Below, piece by piece: positions 1 through 6,993 of a stretch of 12,840 nt of DNA. This DNA is from Streptosporangiaceae bacterium. Its GTDB lineage: Bacteria; Actinomycetota; Actinomycetes; Streptosporangiales; Streptosporangiaceae. How positions within the stretch are numbered: position 1 is the first letter of the stretch; every line of letters starts with the position of its first letter. The notes beneath the pieces were generated by a model. That model saw only the letters and a program-made list of their open reading frames with translations, was not told the origin of the DNA and searched no databases. The stretch covers positions 1-12,840 of the forward strand of contig JASIBJ010000378.1 of NCBI GenBank assembly GCA_030045215.1, read 5' to 3'. Made by a program: the position numbers and the translations under genes.

Positions 1-960
1 GTGCTGAACCTCGTGCAGGCAGACGGCGAGACGACCTATGCCGGACTGGAGCGGGCGCTCGCAGAGGGCAACGTCGACAAGGTCGGGTTCACCGGCTCCA
101 GCCAGGTCGGCGCTCGCATCGGTGAACTGACTGGCCGGCACCTGCAGTCGGCCTGCCTGGAACTCGGCGGCAAGAACCCCATGGTGGTCACGCCCAGCGC
201 CGATCTCGACCTCGCCGTCGAGGCGGCACTGTTCGCCGGGTTCGGCACCGCGGGCCAGCGATGCACTTCGCTCGGGACCGTCATCGCGCAGGAGAGCATC
301 TACGAGGAGTTCCTGGCCAAGTTCGACGCTGCCACCAGGACGGCCGCGATCGGTGAGCCCACCAGCGACGTGCTCTATGGCCCGATGCTGGATCAGAAGT
401 TCGCCGACCGGTTCGAGCAGTACCTGAGCTGGCTTCAGCCGCACCACGCGGTGCTCGGATCAACCGCCACCGGCCGGATCACCGCCGCTAACCCGCGAGA
501 GGGCTTCGTCGGCGACCAGGACGCCGGGATCTTCTACCACCCGGTGATCGCCGCCGGTGTCCGCTCCGATGACGCCATCTTCCGGCAGGAAACCTTTGGC
601 CCGCTGGTCGGCGTTACCGGCTACGGCACCCTCGAGTTTGCAATCGAGCTCGCCAACCTGCCCGGCTACGGCCTGTCGTCCTCGATCTACACCGGCCGGG
701 CCGACGAGGCGTTCGCGTTCCGCCGCGGCGTCTCGGCCGGGATGGTCAGCGTGAACAACTCGACCTCGGGCGCCGAGGCCCACCTGCCGTTCGGCGGCAA
801 CGGCAAGTCAGGTAACGGCTCGCGCCAGTCCGGCGTGTGGGTACTCGATCAGTTCACGCGGTGGCAGTCGGTGAACTGGGACTACTCGGGCAGGCTGCAG
901 AAGGCCCAGATGGACGTCGCTGAACTGGTCCCCGACGAGACTTTCCGCCTGCCGGACTGA
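1..960 (+). CDS. Aldehyde dehydrogenase (NAD(P)+-dependent), 5'-truncated by the window edge
   Basis: Oxidises an aldehyde to the carboxylic acid with NAD(P)+ in the cytoplasm; the substrate cannot be read from the sequence. The visible 319 residues carry the cofactor-binding FTGSSQVG (about 30-37), the catalytic-base motif ELGGK with Glu54, the nucleophile in GQRCTS (Cys88), ETFGP with the cofactor ribose-binding Glu197, and the C-terminal LPFGGNGKSGNG stretch. The Glu-Cys distance of 34 residues is the family norm. Family members are about 480-510 residues, so roughly 180-200 N-terminal residues lie left of the window. The GTG at base 1 is simply an in-frame Val codon of the conserved VLNLV region, not a start. 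The C-terminal tail (VNWDYSGRLQKAQMD) is like those of actinobacterial family members often labelled only as aldehyde dehydrogenase. An SRPBCC gene follows 26 nt downstream and may be co-transcribed. The family is certain; the substrate is unknown. Confidence 0.95.
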   Translation: MLNLVQADGETTYAGLERALAEGNVDKVGFTGSSQVGARIGELTGRHLQSACLELGGKNPMVVTPSADLDLAVEAALFAGFGTAGQRCTSLGTVIAQESIYEEFLAKFDAATRTAAIGEPTSDVLYGPMLDQKFADRFEQYLSWLQPHHAVLGSTATGRITAANPREGFVGDQDAGIFYHPVIAAGVRSDDAIFRQETFGPLVGVTGYGTLEFAIELANLPGYGLSSSIYTGRADEAFAFRRGVSAGMVSVNNSTSGAEAHLPFGGNGKSGNGSRQSGVWVLDQFTRWQSVNWDYSGRLQKAQMDVAELVPDETFRLPD

Positions 961-986
961 CTCGCGCCGCATGACAAACTGTTCGC

Positions 987-1460
987 ATGACCACCGACCG
1001 GTTCGAAGTCCAGCGAACAATCGAGGCCTCGCCGCAAGCCATCTTCGCGCTGCTGTCCGACCCGCAGGGCCATGTCTCAATCGACAGCTCGGGCATGCTC
1101 CAGTCGGCCGATGGCGACCCCGTCACCGCGGCCGGCGACACCTTCGTCGTCCACATGGACCGCGAGTCCCTCAACGACTATCCGCTGGGCAAGTACGACG
1201 TGACCGTCCGGATCACCGAGTTCAAGCCCGGCCGGGAGATCGCCTGGACCATCGAGGGCAACATCAAGCCGCCGATCGGCCACGTCTACGGTTACCGGCT
1301 CGAGCCGACCGGCGACGGCACGCTGGTGACGTCGTATTACGACTGGTCGAACATCGGCCAGCAGTGGCGCGACGCGAACATCTTCCCGGTTATCTCGGAG
1401 GGTGCCCTCCGGGCCACCCTGGGCATCCTGGCTCGCACGGTGCGAGGCCGCACGTCCTGA
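987..1460 (+). CDS. SRPBCC family protein (polyketide cyclase/START-like fold)
   Basis: A 157-residue single-domain protein of the SRPBCC helix-grip superfamily, whose members bind hydrophobic ligands in a deep cavity or act as cyclases and aromatases. The N-terminus follows the superfamily pattern: a first strand (FEVQRTIEAS), then the helix PQAIFALLSDPQ, then a loop to a long antiparallel sheet (FVVHMD, YDVTVRITEF, EIAWTIEG, LVTSYYDW), closing with a long C-terminal helix (from about residue 135). No signal peptide or membrane segment is present, so it is cytoplasmic. The start is the ATG at 987. No Shine-Dalgarno is visible, but CAAACT at 975-980 lies 6 nt before the ATG, a spacing seen in leaderless genes, although its first base departs from TANNNT. 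The gene follows the aldehyde dehydrogenase by 26 nt. The ligand is unknown. The same DNA is open in another frame from 971, but only this frame gives a recognisable fold pattern. Confidence 0.85.
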   Translation: MTTDRFEVQRTIEASPQAIFALLSDPQGHVSIDSSGMLQSADGDPVTAAGDTFVVHMDRESLNDYPLGKYDVTVRITEFKPGREIAWTIEGNIKPPIGHVYGYRLEPTGDGTLVTSYYDWSNIGQQWRDANIFPVISEGALRATLGILARTVRGRTS

Positions 1461-1505
1461 TGGCTCGCCTCGCGGGTGCGCCACCCCGATGCTCCCCAGG
1501 GTCGG

Positions 1506-2729
1506 TCAGGCCGCGAACGGGAAGGTGATCTCGCTGGTGCCCGTGGCGCCAGGGAAGTCGCTAGTGCTCGCCGAAATCTTGATCACCCCGGGCGCGGCAG
1601 AGGGCACCAGGTAGGTGAGGTGCAGAACCCGGTAGGCGCGGGCCTTCACGCACCCGGACTGCACCTTCCGGTAGCGGACGAACTTGATTAGCCCGTTCGG
1701 CCCGGACACCTTGATGTTTCTGATGCTGACTTGCGCCCCGAGCCGATCTGACTCGGTCGCGGTAATCAGCAGCTTGATCTTTTCACCCGGATGGACCTGG
1801 CTCCCCGGCGGAACGCTCGAGGAAATGCTGATTACCGGCCCCAGGAGGTCGCCCGGCAGGCCGGTCGAGTACTCAAAGTTCCTCGTGGAGCCCTGGTAGT
1901 AAACGATCGTGGTGATCCCGAATCGGGATCCGGGAGCGTCCGAGCCGGACGGCAGCGCGCACACGTTGAAGCGGAAGTCGCCGCCGATCACGCCACCTGG
2001 CTCCATGTGCAGCATGCCGATCACGCCTACGCCACTGGTCTCGCTCGTGTCGCCCAGCACCGTTCCCCTGGTCACCCCGTTCTGGCCAGGGCAGTAGGCA
2101 GACACGGCGAGGTCGACCTCGGTCGCTGTCAGCATGCTCATGATCACGTTCTGCCACTGACATGGACGCGTCCGGTTAATCGGCTCCGGCAGCGCGGCGG
2201 CCGGGCCCGGCGTCAGCGGCACCGCGACCGCGGGGCTAGTCGTGACCTCGACCTTCCTTGACTTATAGACGCCCCACTCCACCGTCCTGGTGACCCCGGC
2301 CACTGACGCTGTGACCTCGTAGGCGCCATACGGCATCGCTCCGCGGGCCATCGCCGTGGAATAGGCACGGCCGTAACTCGTCACCGTCATGTGCTGGCTG
2401 AACAACATCTGCGGGCCGGCGCTGGTCAGCCTGAACCAGGTCATGACCATGGCCTGCGGGCCGCTCAGCGGTCCCAGCGCGGCCACCGCGGTAACCGCGC
2501 GCGCTTTGGCCTGGAAGAACGAGGTAACCCCGACCGGATTGCCGATCGCGTTGACCGACGGAGCGGTGACCAGCATCTGGATGGGGCCGCGCACTACCGA
2601 CCCGATCGGCGCGGGCGGGCTCGTCTCGCCGCAGCCAGCGCAGGTCAGCGCCACCGCCACCGCGGCGCAGCCAGCCAGCGCCTGCCATCTCCTGCGCAGC
2701 CGACGGCCCGGTGAGCTGGTGCCCAGCAT
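1506..2729 (-). CDS. Secreted, probably lipid-anchored protein of unknown function with Ig-like C-terminal region
   Basis: I do not recognise a named family. From the ATG at 2729 the product is 407 residues: a basic N-region (GRRLRRRW), a hydrophobic core (AGCAAVAVAL) and TCAGC ending at Cys33, which reads as a lipoprotein signal although the -3 position is Cys rather than Leu. After it comes a Pro-rich linker, a beta-rich region (about 46-155), a Pro/Ala linker (about 165-187), a second region with Cys190, Cys213 and Cys257, and a C-terminal beta-sandwich-like region (about 298-407) with Cys360. Four Cys outside the membrane could form two disulfides. An in-frame GTG at 2741 preceded by AGGGAA is an alternative start. 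The frame is open back to 2903, but the added residues look unlike a signal peptide and would cover the likely promoter. It lies 216 nt downstream of the exporter permease on the same strand; a role with the exporter is only conceivable. It converges with the SRPBCC gene, 45 nt away. Confidence 0.75.
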   Translation of the reverse strand: MLGTSSPGRRLRRRWQALAGCAAVAVALTCAGCGETSPPAPIGSVVRGPIQMLVTAPSVNAIGNPVGVTSFFQAKARAVTAVAALGPLSGPQAMVMTWFRLTSAGPQMLFSQHMTVTSYGRAYSTAMARGAMPYGAYEVTASVAGVTRTVEWGVYKSRKVEVTTSPAVAVPLTPGPAAALPEPINRTRPCQWQNVIMSMLTATEVDLAVSAYCPGQNGVTRGTVLGDTSETSGVGVIGMLHMEPGGVIGGDFRFNVCALPSGSDAPGSRFGITTIVYYQGSTRNFEYSTGLPGDLLGPVISISSSVPPGSQVHPGEKIKLLITATESDRLGAQVSIRNIKVSGPNGLIKFVRYRKVQSGCVKARAYRVLHLTYLVPSAAPGVIKISASTSDFPGATGTSEITFPFAA

Positions 2730-2855
2730 GCGGAGCGACACGACCCGACTGTTCCCTATCCGAAAGTGACGTCGTAACCCGGCCGGACATGCCGACAACG
2801 GCGGTGACTCAGCGTAGAACCCGGTTCGGCGAGCCAGGCGGCATGTTGTGCAGGA

Positions 2856-2861
2856 ACTATA
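2856..2861 (-). promoter_or_regulatory. Candidate -10 element (TATAGT) for the lipoprotein gene
   Basis: On the minus strand the sequence reads GTGTATAGTTCC, giving a near-consensus -10 (TATAGT). No good -35 is found 16-18 nt upstream (CCGAAA at 17 nt spacing). Transcription would begin near 2849, leaving a leader of about 110-120 nt before the start at 2729 or 2741. It sits in the 216-nt gap between permease and lipoprotein genes, so the lipoprotein gene probably has a promoter of its own. Confidence 0.4.
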
Positions 2862-2923
2862 CACGGCATTCGCCGCGATTTCGGACCGTGAGACATTCGG
2901 CACTCTGGGTAGGTCGCCGACTT

Positions 2924-2938
2924 GTTCCTTAAGGGAAC
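2924..2938. other. Short inverted repeat just downstream of the permease stop
   Basis: GTTCC and GGAAC are complementary arms around the spacer TTAAG, beginning 7 nt beyond the permease stop codon. Five base pairs is short for a terminator and no T-run follows on the minus strand. It could be a weak hairpin, an operator half-site pair, or chance. Confidence 0.25.
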
Positions 2939-2945
2939 GAGGTGA

Positions 2946-3833
2946 TCACGACAGCACCTTGCGCCGGAAGTTGCGCAGGCCTATGGTCAAGAAAACCGCC
3001 GCGAACCCTACCATAACTGGGTATATCACATAGAGGTGCAGGTGAGGCGCCGTGGTGAAGGCGGCGCGCATGCCCTCGTTGACGTAGATCAGCGGGTTGA
3101 ACAGGACGATCGTCTGAAGCCAGTGCCAGCCGCCGACTGTAACCGGCGCCAGCTTCGTCCACGAGTAATAGGTGCCGCCGAGGAACGTGATCGGCAGGAT
3201 GATGAAGCCGAACATCAGGCCGATGTTCTGCGGCTGGAAGCTCGTGCCGAGCACCAGCCCGAGGCCCGCCATCGCGATGCAGGCCAAGGGCACGAATGTC
3301 AAGATCAGCAGCCAGTTCAGGGTCAGGTGCGCGTGCACCCCCGGCGCGTGCACGACCGAGGCGATCGGCAGCACGATGATCGCCGACAAAACGCCTTGCG
3401 CCGCGCCGGATAGCACCTTCGCGATCGCGACCAGCCAGATGGGGCACGGCGCCTGCACCCTGTCCTCGATCTCACGGGTAAAGCCGAATTCCTGCGCCAT
3501 CGCCAGGGCAATGGACTGCACGCCCTGGAACATGACCGAGATGCCCACCACGCCCGGTACCAGGATCGTGGCGAACGCTGACTCCTGGGCTGGGCCGTGG
3601 CCGCCGATCCCCTGGCCGATCTTCGGGAAGACGTAGAGGAACACGAAGCACAGCAGGAATGGCTGGATCAGCGTGCGAAGCACGAATACCCACAGCTGCT
3701 TGCGCAGGACCACCAGGTCCCGCAGGAGCAGCGCACCGAGCGCGGTCCAGCTCGCGGCGACAACCGAGCGAGTCGGCCCGCCGCCGATCGTGCGAGCCGG
3801 CTGGGCCGAGACGGAGGTCGCTGACGCAGTCAT
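2946..3833 (-). CDS. ABC-2 type exporter permease (DrrB-like)
   Basis: The 295-residue membrane subunit of an ABC exporter of the ABC-2/DrrB family, which forms the translocation path for drugs, antibiotics or lipids in the cytoplasmic membrane. Six hydrophobic spans are visible at about residues 47-69, 89-113, 134-161, 172-195, 203-221 and 268-286, after a polar N-terminal tail of about 40 residues. The cytoplasmic loop EFGFTREIEDRVQAPCP (about 115-131) between spans 2 and 3 matches the family's conserved E-hTREiE-hxxAP pattern, thought to contact the ATPase. The C-terminus ends in basic residues (LRNFRRKVLS), consistent with a cytoplasmic end. Length is normal for the family. Its ATG overlaps the ATPase stop as ATGA (3830-3833), so the two are translationally coupled and form one transporter. 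The exported substrate cannot be inferred from these genes. Confidence 0.93.
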   Translation of the reverse strand: MTASATSVSAQPARTIGGGPTRSVVAASWTALGALLLRDLVVLRKQLWVFVLRTLIQPFLLCFVFLYVFPKIGQGIGGHGPAQESAFATILVPGVVGISVMFQGVQSIALAMAQEFGFTREIEDRVQAPCPIWLVAIAKVLSGAAQGVLSAIIVLPIASVVHAPGVHAHLTLNWLLILTFVPLACIAMAGLGLVLGTSFQPQNIGLMFGFIILPITFLGGTYYSWTKLAPVTVGGWHWLQTIVLFNPLIYVNEGMRAAFTTAPHLHLYVIYPVMVGFAAVFLTIGLRNFRRKVLS

Positions 3834-4837
3834 TCTTCCCTCAGCTCCTTGCCGGTGAGGTTGATGAAGACCGTCTCCAGGCTGGGCTCGGAAACTGAAA
3901 GGTCCACGAGGTCGAACCCGCCAGCCTCGGAGGCGACGACTATCCGCGGCACCAGCCGGTCGGTCCCCTTAACGTGCAGCTCCAGCCCGCCTTCCACCTG
4001 GCGGGTCCTGGTAATGCCCTCGATCTCGCGACCGAGCAACTTGGCCAGCTCGACAGTATCGCCGCCGGTCTTCAAGGTCACCACGGTGTCGGCGTCGATG
4101 CTCTGCTTAAGCGCGGCCGGGGTGTCCAGGGCAAGGATCTTGCCGTGGTCCATGATCGCGACCCGGTCGCACAGCCTGTCGGCTTCCTCCATGTAGTGCG
4201 TGGTGAGCAGGATTGTCTGACCAGCCCGGTGCAATTCGCCGAGCAGGTCCCAGAGGGCGAGCCTGCTCTGCGGGTCAAGTCCGGCCGTCGGCTCGTCCAG
4301 GAACAGCACCGACGGGCTGTGGAAGATGGCCCGCGCGACCATGAGCCGCTGCGCCATGCCGCCCGACAGCGCGTAGACCGAGGCCTTGGCCCATTTAGAG
4401 AGCTGGAACTGCTGTAGCAGCTGATCGGCTATCCGCCTCGACTCCCGCGCGCCGATGCCGAACAGCCGGCCGTGGAAATACAGGTTCTCCCACACCGTGA
4501 GCTGCCGGTCCAGCGTGTTCTGCTGGGACACGATCCCGCTCAGTTGCTTGGCCAGCGCGGGCTGCGCCGCGACGTCGACGCCGCCGAGCAGTGCCCGGCC
4601 CGAGGTCGGCACCACCCTGGTGGTCAGCATCCCGGCTGTGGTGGTCTTGCCTGCGCCATTCGGCCCGAGCAACCCGAAGATCTCTCCGGCGTAGACATCG
4701 AGGTTGAGCCGGTCCACGGCGAAGAAGTCGGTGCCCGGGTACACCTTGGTCAGGTCTTCGGTGTGAATGACCGCGGCGGGGTGGCCGTCATTCAGGCCCC
4801 TCGTCGTGGCCGTCGCGGCTGGCGCAGTCCGCATCAC
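3830..4837 (-). CDS. ABC exporter ATP-binding protein (DrrA-like)
   Basis: The 335-residue ATPase that drives the permease encoded immediately downstream. All nucleotide-binding motifs are intact: Walker A GPNGAGKT (58-65), Q-loop in IVSQQNTLD (102-110), signature LSGGMAQ (157-163), Walker B VLFLDEP (177-183), D-loop AGLD (185-188) and the H-loop His214 in TTHYMEEAD. The C-terminal region (about 245-335) with SEPSLETVFINLTG is the extra domain typical of DrrA/NatA-type exporter ATPases. Two adjacent starts exist, GTG at 4837 and ATG at 4834, behind a purine-rich AGAGGAAGG ribosome-binding site; spacing does not clearly decide between them. The stop overlaps the permease start by 4 nt. The substrate is unknown. 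DrrA-family members export anthracyclines and other secondary metabolites, but no biosynthetic or resistance gene nearby supports a specific choice. Confidence 0.96.
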   Translation of the reverse strand: MMRTAPAATATTRGLNDGHPAAVIHTEDLTKVYPGTDFFAVDRLNLDVYAGEIFGLLGPNGAGKTTTAGMLTTRVVPTSGRALLGGVDVAAQPALAKQLSGIVSQQNTLDRQLTVWENLYFHGRLFGIGARESRRIADQLLQQFQLSKWAKASVYALSGGMAQRLMVARAIFHSPSVLFLDEPTAGLDPQSRLALWDLLGELHRAGQTILLTTHYMEEADRLCDRVAIMDHGKILALDTPAALKQSIDADTVVTLKTGGDTVELAKLLGREIEGITRTRQVEGGLELHVKGTDRLVPRIVVASEAGGFDLVDLSVSEPSLETVFINLTGKELREE

Positions 4838-4940
4838 GCTGCCTTCCTCTGGTCATGTGGCCCGCAGCCCAGAGGGTGCGGCGGCTGCCGTTAACAGGCG
4901 TCCGACGCTCCAAGGTGCCCGCCGGGCAGGGGCATTGGTC

Positions 4941-4971
4941 ATGCTACTGTCCGGGGCGCGGGCGCTGGCAA
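4941..4971 (-). promoter_or_regulatory. Candidate promoter for the ABC exporter operon
   Basis: On the minus strand TTGCCA (4971-4966) and TAGCAT (4946-4941) match -35 and -10 elements with 19 nt between them, slightly longer than ideal. The predicted start of transcription is about 100 nt upstream of the ATPase gene. The plus strand carries TACTGT at 4945-4950, overlapping the minus -10, and could serve the divergent membrane-protein gene. The 246-nt gap between the divergent genes (4838-5083) shows no other convincing gene. Confidence 0.3.
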
Positions 4972-5083
4972 CACGAGGCGGCCGGCCTGCGAGGTCGGAG
5001 CGATGTCATCGCGCGGCCAAGAATTGGCAACTGGACCTGGGGGGCGGTCTGACCACTGGATAGGTCCTGGCATCCTGGTCGAC

Positions 5084-5605
5084 ATGCTGAGCCGTCTGCT
5101 GTCGCTGGCCCGTATTGACTTCGCGCCCCGCCACGGCCAGCCGCAAGCCGGCCGGGTGCTGGTGGCCACCCTGGGATCGATCGCCGGATCGCTGGCCGCC
5201 GACGCTCTCCTGGTCGTCATCGGTCAGGCCATATTCCCGTCGACCCGCGGTTACCCGCATTTCCAGTTCCCCGATTACGCCAGGCTGACCGTGATCGGCG
5301 TCCTCATCGCCTGCGCGGGCTGGCCGGTCGTCACGCGGATCTCGTCCGCGCCCCGGTGGCTTTTCTTCCGGCTTGCGGTACTTGTCACTCTTATTCTGTG
5401 GCTTCCGGATCTGTACATCCTGCACGGCGGCGCTCCGGCCAGGGCGGTCGCGGTGCTCATGCTCATGCATCTGGCCATCGCGCTGGTCACCTACAACCTG
5501 CTGGTCCGGCTCGCCCCGATCCGGCCGGAGGCACCGGCCAGGGGCGCGCCTCAGCACGCCCGCGGGCGAGTCAGCTCGAACAGCTCGAGCGTGAGACCGA
5601 AGTAA
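5084..5605 (+). CDS. Small four-helix integral membrane protein (possibly DUF6069-like), function unknown
   Basis: From the ATG at 5084 the product is 173 residues with four predicted membrane spans at about 24-50, 66-84, 92-113 and 119-143, a basic N-terminal tail and a polar C-terminal tail. The size, four spans and arrangement recall actinobacterial DUF6069 proteins; this is an impression, not a firm assignment. An upstream in-frame ATG at 5003 has a GAGG eight nt before it and would add 27 residues. I prefer 5084 because codons between the two lack the strong G/C third-position bias of the rest of the gene. CATCCT lies 7 nt before 5084, weakly suggesting a leaderless start. The last 55 bp overlap the end of the convergent acetyltransferase gene, so the C-terminal residues (about 156-173) are encoded antisense to it. 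No function can be proposed. Confidence 0.7.
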   Translation: MLSRLLSLARIDFAPRHGQPQAGRVLVATLGSIAGSLAADALLVVIGQAIFPSTRGYPHFQFPDYARLTVIGVLIACAGWPVVTRISSAPRWLFFRLAVLVTLILWLPDLYILHGGAPARAVAVLMLMHLAIALVTYNLLVRLAPIRPEAPARGAPQHARGRVSSNSSSVRPK

Positions 5606-6078
5606 TCGCTGGTCTGGCCGAGGTGGGCCATGCCAAGACGCCGGCAGACCGCGATCGACCTGACGTTATCCGGGTCGACGACCGCGATCACCCGATCCAG
5701 CCCGCGGACCCCGAAGCCCAGCGCGACCGCACCGCGAGCCGCCTCGGTCGCGTACCCGTGACCCCAGTGATCCGGGTTCAGGTGCCAGCCAATCTCCACC
5801 TGCTCGCCGGCCGGCAGCGGCTGCAGCAGTACCGCCCCGATCAGCTCACCGGTCGAGCGAAGCTCGAGCGGCCACAGCCCGTAGTCGGGCTCGATGGCGG
5901 CTCGCTCGGCCATTGCGTCCAGGCGGACCCGCATCTGCTCCAGCGAGGGAACGGCCACGCGTGGCTGCGGCCCGAGCCAGCGCATGACGTCGTCTCGTCC
6001 GTAGATGGCGAACGCGCCAGAGGCATCCGCCGTCCGCCAGTCCCGGGCGATCAGCCGATCCGTGCGGAAGTGCTCCAT
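5551..6078 (-). CDS. GNAT family N-acetyltransferase (RimJ/RimL-like)
   Basis: Transfers the acetyl group of acetyl-CoA to an amine acceptor; the acceptor is unknown. The 175 residues start with the typical RimJ/RimL-like opening (FRTDRLIARDW), followed by the substrate-region segment (VMRWLGP, about 31-37), a central strand (LIGAVLLQPL), then VEIGWHLNPDHWGHGYATEAA. Within it the GHGYATEA stretch is the acetyl-CoA pyrophosphate-binding loop (pattern R/Q-x-x-G-x-G/A, here without the usual Arg). The next part, DRVIAVVDPDNVRSIAVCRRLGM, is the conserved motif in which the DNVRS Asn contacts the cofactor. Length is normal. The ATG at 6078 follows GAAGGGA at good spacing. The gene diverges from the Mrp-like ATPase over 66 bp and its 3' end overlaps the convergent membrane-protein gene by 55 bp. 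Such enzymes modify ribosomal proteins, amino acids or small molecules, and nothing here narrows that. Confidence 0.92.
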   Translation of the reverse strand: MEHFRTDRLIARDWRTADASGAFAIYGRDDVMRWLGPQPRVAVPSLEQMRVRLDAMAERAAIEPDYGLWPLELRSTGELIGAVLLQPLPAGEQVEIGWHLNPDHWGHGYATEAARGAVALGFGVRGLDRVIAVVDPDNVRSIAVCRRLGMAHLGQTSDYFGLTLELFELTRPRAC

Positions 6079-6113
6079 GCGGTTCCCTTCTCCGGCTCAG
6101 CACCCGGCGGACC

Positions 6114-6123
6114 ACATTAGGCT
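6114..6123. promoter_or_regulatory. Overlapping divergent -10 elements between the acetyltransferase and ATPase genes
   Basis: ACATTAGGCT contains TAGGCT (6118-6123) on the plus strand and TAATGT (6119-6114) on the minus strand, both fitting TANNNT and sharing two base pairs. The plus-strand start would fall near 6130, giving a leader of about 15 nt to the ATG at 6145. The minus-strand start near 6107 would give about 29 nt to the ATG at 6078. Neither has a convincing -35. Two polymerases could not use the site at once, so the two genes may exclude each other's transcription. Confidence 0.35.
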
Positions 6124-6144
6124 CGGGCCGGGAGTTGATGCCAC

Positions 6145-6972
6145 ATGGGACACCCGGCCGCGAATGGGCAGCCCGCCGGGACCGACTTCGTTCCCGTCCT
6201 GGCCGTAGCCAGCGGCAAGGGAGGTGTCGGCAAGACAACCGTCGCGGTCAACCTGGCGCTGGGCCTGCAGGCACTCGGGCTCACAGTCGGGCTGGTCGAC
6301 GCCGATCTGTACGGGCCGGACGCCGCGCACATGCTCGGCCTGCGGCGGCGGAACATGACCAGGTCGATCACGCTGTTCGCAGCCCGCGGCCACGGGGCCT
6401 CGCGCCTCGAGGTCGCCAGGCAGCACGGCTTGCAGCTCGCGTCGGCCGCATTCTTGATGGGCGAGAGCCAGGGGCTCGGCGTACACGCCGCAGTCGCGCA
6501 GCTGCTTGTCCGGCGGCTGATCGCCGATGCCGATTGGGAAGATCTGGACTGTCTCGTGGTGGACCTGCCCCCAGGCTCGGCCGACATCCAGCAGTTCGTG
6601 TTCGCGCTCGCCGGCCGGCGGGTGCACGTGCTGCTCGTGGTGACACCCCAGGTCGTCGCGCACCGCGATGCACACCGGTTGATCGCGGAACTGGATCGCC
6701 ACGGCGCGATCATCGCGGGCGGGGTCGAGAACATGGCCAGCGTCAAGTGCCCGAACTGCGGTGCGACAAACGAGCTGTTCGTGCCCGCTCCGCCCGGCGA
6801 GAGCATCTGGGCCAGGGTGCCGTTGCTTGCGAGCATCCCGTTCAGCGCCCAGGGCGCTCACGAAGCCGACAAGGGCGTCCCGGTGTTCGTCTCGAACACC
6901 GTCCCCGAGCAGGTCAGCGCCTACAAGAGCCTGGCGGTGCAGGTAGCGGGCCTGCTGCGCGCGCCCGACTAG
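6145..6972 (+). CDS. Mrp/NBP35-type P-loop ATPase (iron-sulfur carrier family) without MIP18/DUF59 domain
   Basis: A 275-residue member of the Mrp/ApbC/NBP35 branch of the SIMIBI P-loop NTPases, which bind and pass on Fe-S clusters in the cytoplasm. Visible motifs: deviant Walker A SGKGGVGKTT (23-32) with signature Lys25, switch I VDADLYGPD (51-59), switch II VVDLPPGSAD (138-147), VTPQVVAHRDA (166-176), GGVENM (192-197) and the C-x-x-C of KCPNCG (Cys202, Cys205), the usual cluster-bridging pair. Housekeeping actinobacterial Mrp proteins are about 370-390 residues with an N-terminal MIP18-like (DUF59) domain. Here only about 15 residues precede the first strand. The WRGPM region conserved before the last part of the site is also replaced (GVHAAVAQLL, 112-121). 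It is therefore probably a paralogue rather than the main Mrp. The ATG at 6145 has GGGAG ten nt upstream. Its client is unknown; the neighbouring genes encode no Fe-S protein. Confidence 0.88.
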   Translation: MGHPAANGQPAGTDFVPVLAVASGKGGVGKTTVAVNLALGLQALGLTVGLVDADLYGPDAAHMLGLRRRNMTRSITLFAARGHGASRLEVARQHGLQLASAAFLMGESQGLGVHAAVAQLLVRRLIADADWEDLDCLVVDLPPGSADIQQFVFALAGRRVHVLLVVTPQVVAHRDAHRLIAELDRHGAIIAGGVENMASVKCPNCGATNELFVPAPPGESIWARVPLLASIPFSAQGAHEADKGVPVFVSNTVPEQVSAYKSLAVQVAGLLRAPD

Positions 6973-6993
6973 CTCCGCCTATGGCCCGTCTCG

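Noticed and set aside
1461..1505. Possible terminator between the first SRPBCC gene and the lipoprotein gene
   Set aside because: GC-rich, but no complementary arms of useful length were found by eye.
971..1528. Frame opening at 971 over the first SRPBCC gene
   Set aside because: Its product is Arg/His/Pro-rich without a fold pattern, while the frame from 987 has the SRPBCC signature.
3830..4837. Specific drug-resistance role for the exporter
   Set aside because: The DrrAB family is clear, but no biosynthetic or resistance genes nearby indicate a substrate.
5356..6120. Long plus-strand frame across the membrane protein end and the acetyltransferase
   Set aside because: It would overlap two supported genes. 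The composition is that of a shadow frame and no start signal is visible.
6097..6861. Two long minus-strand frames opposite the Mrp-like ATPase
   Set aside because: The plus strand carries intact P-loop motifs and a ribosome-binding site. The antisense translations show no recognisable features.
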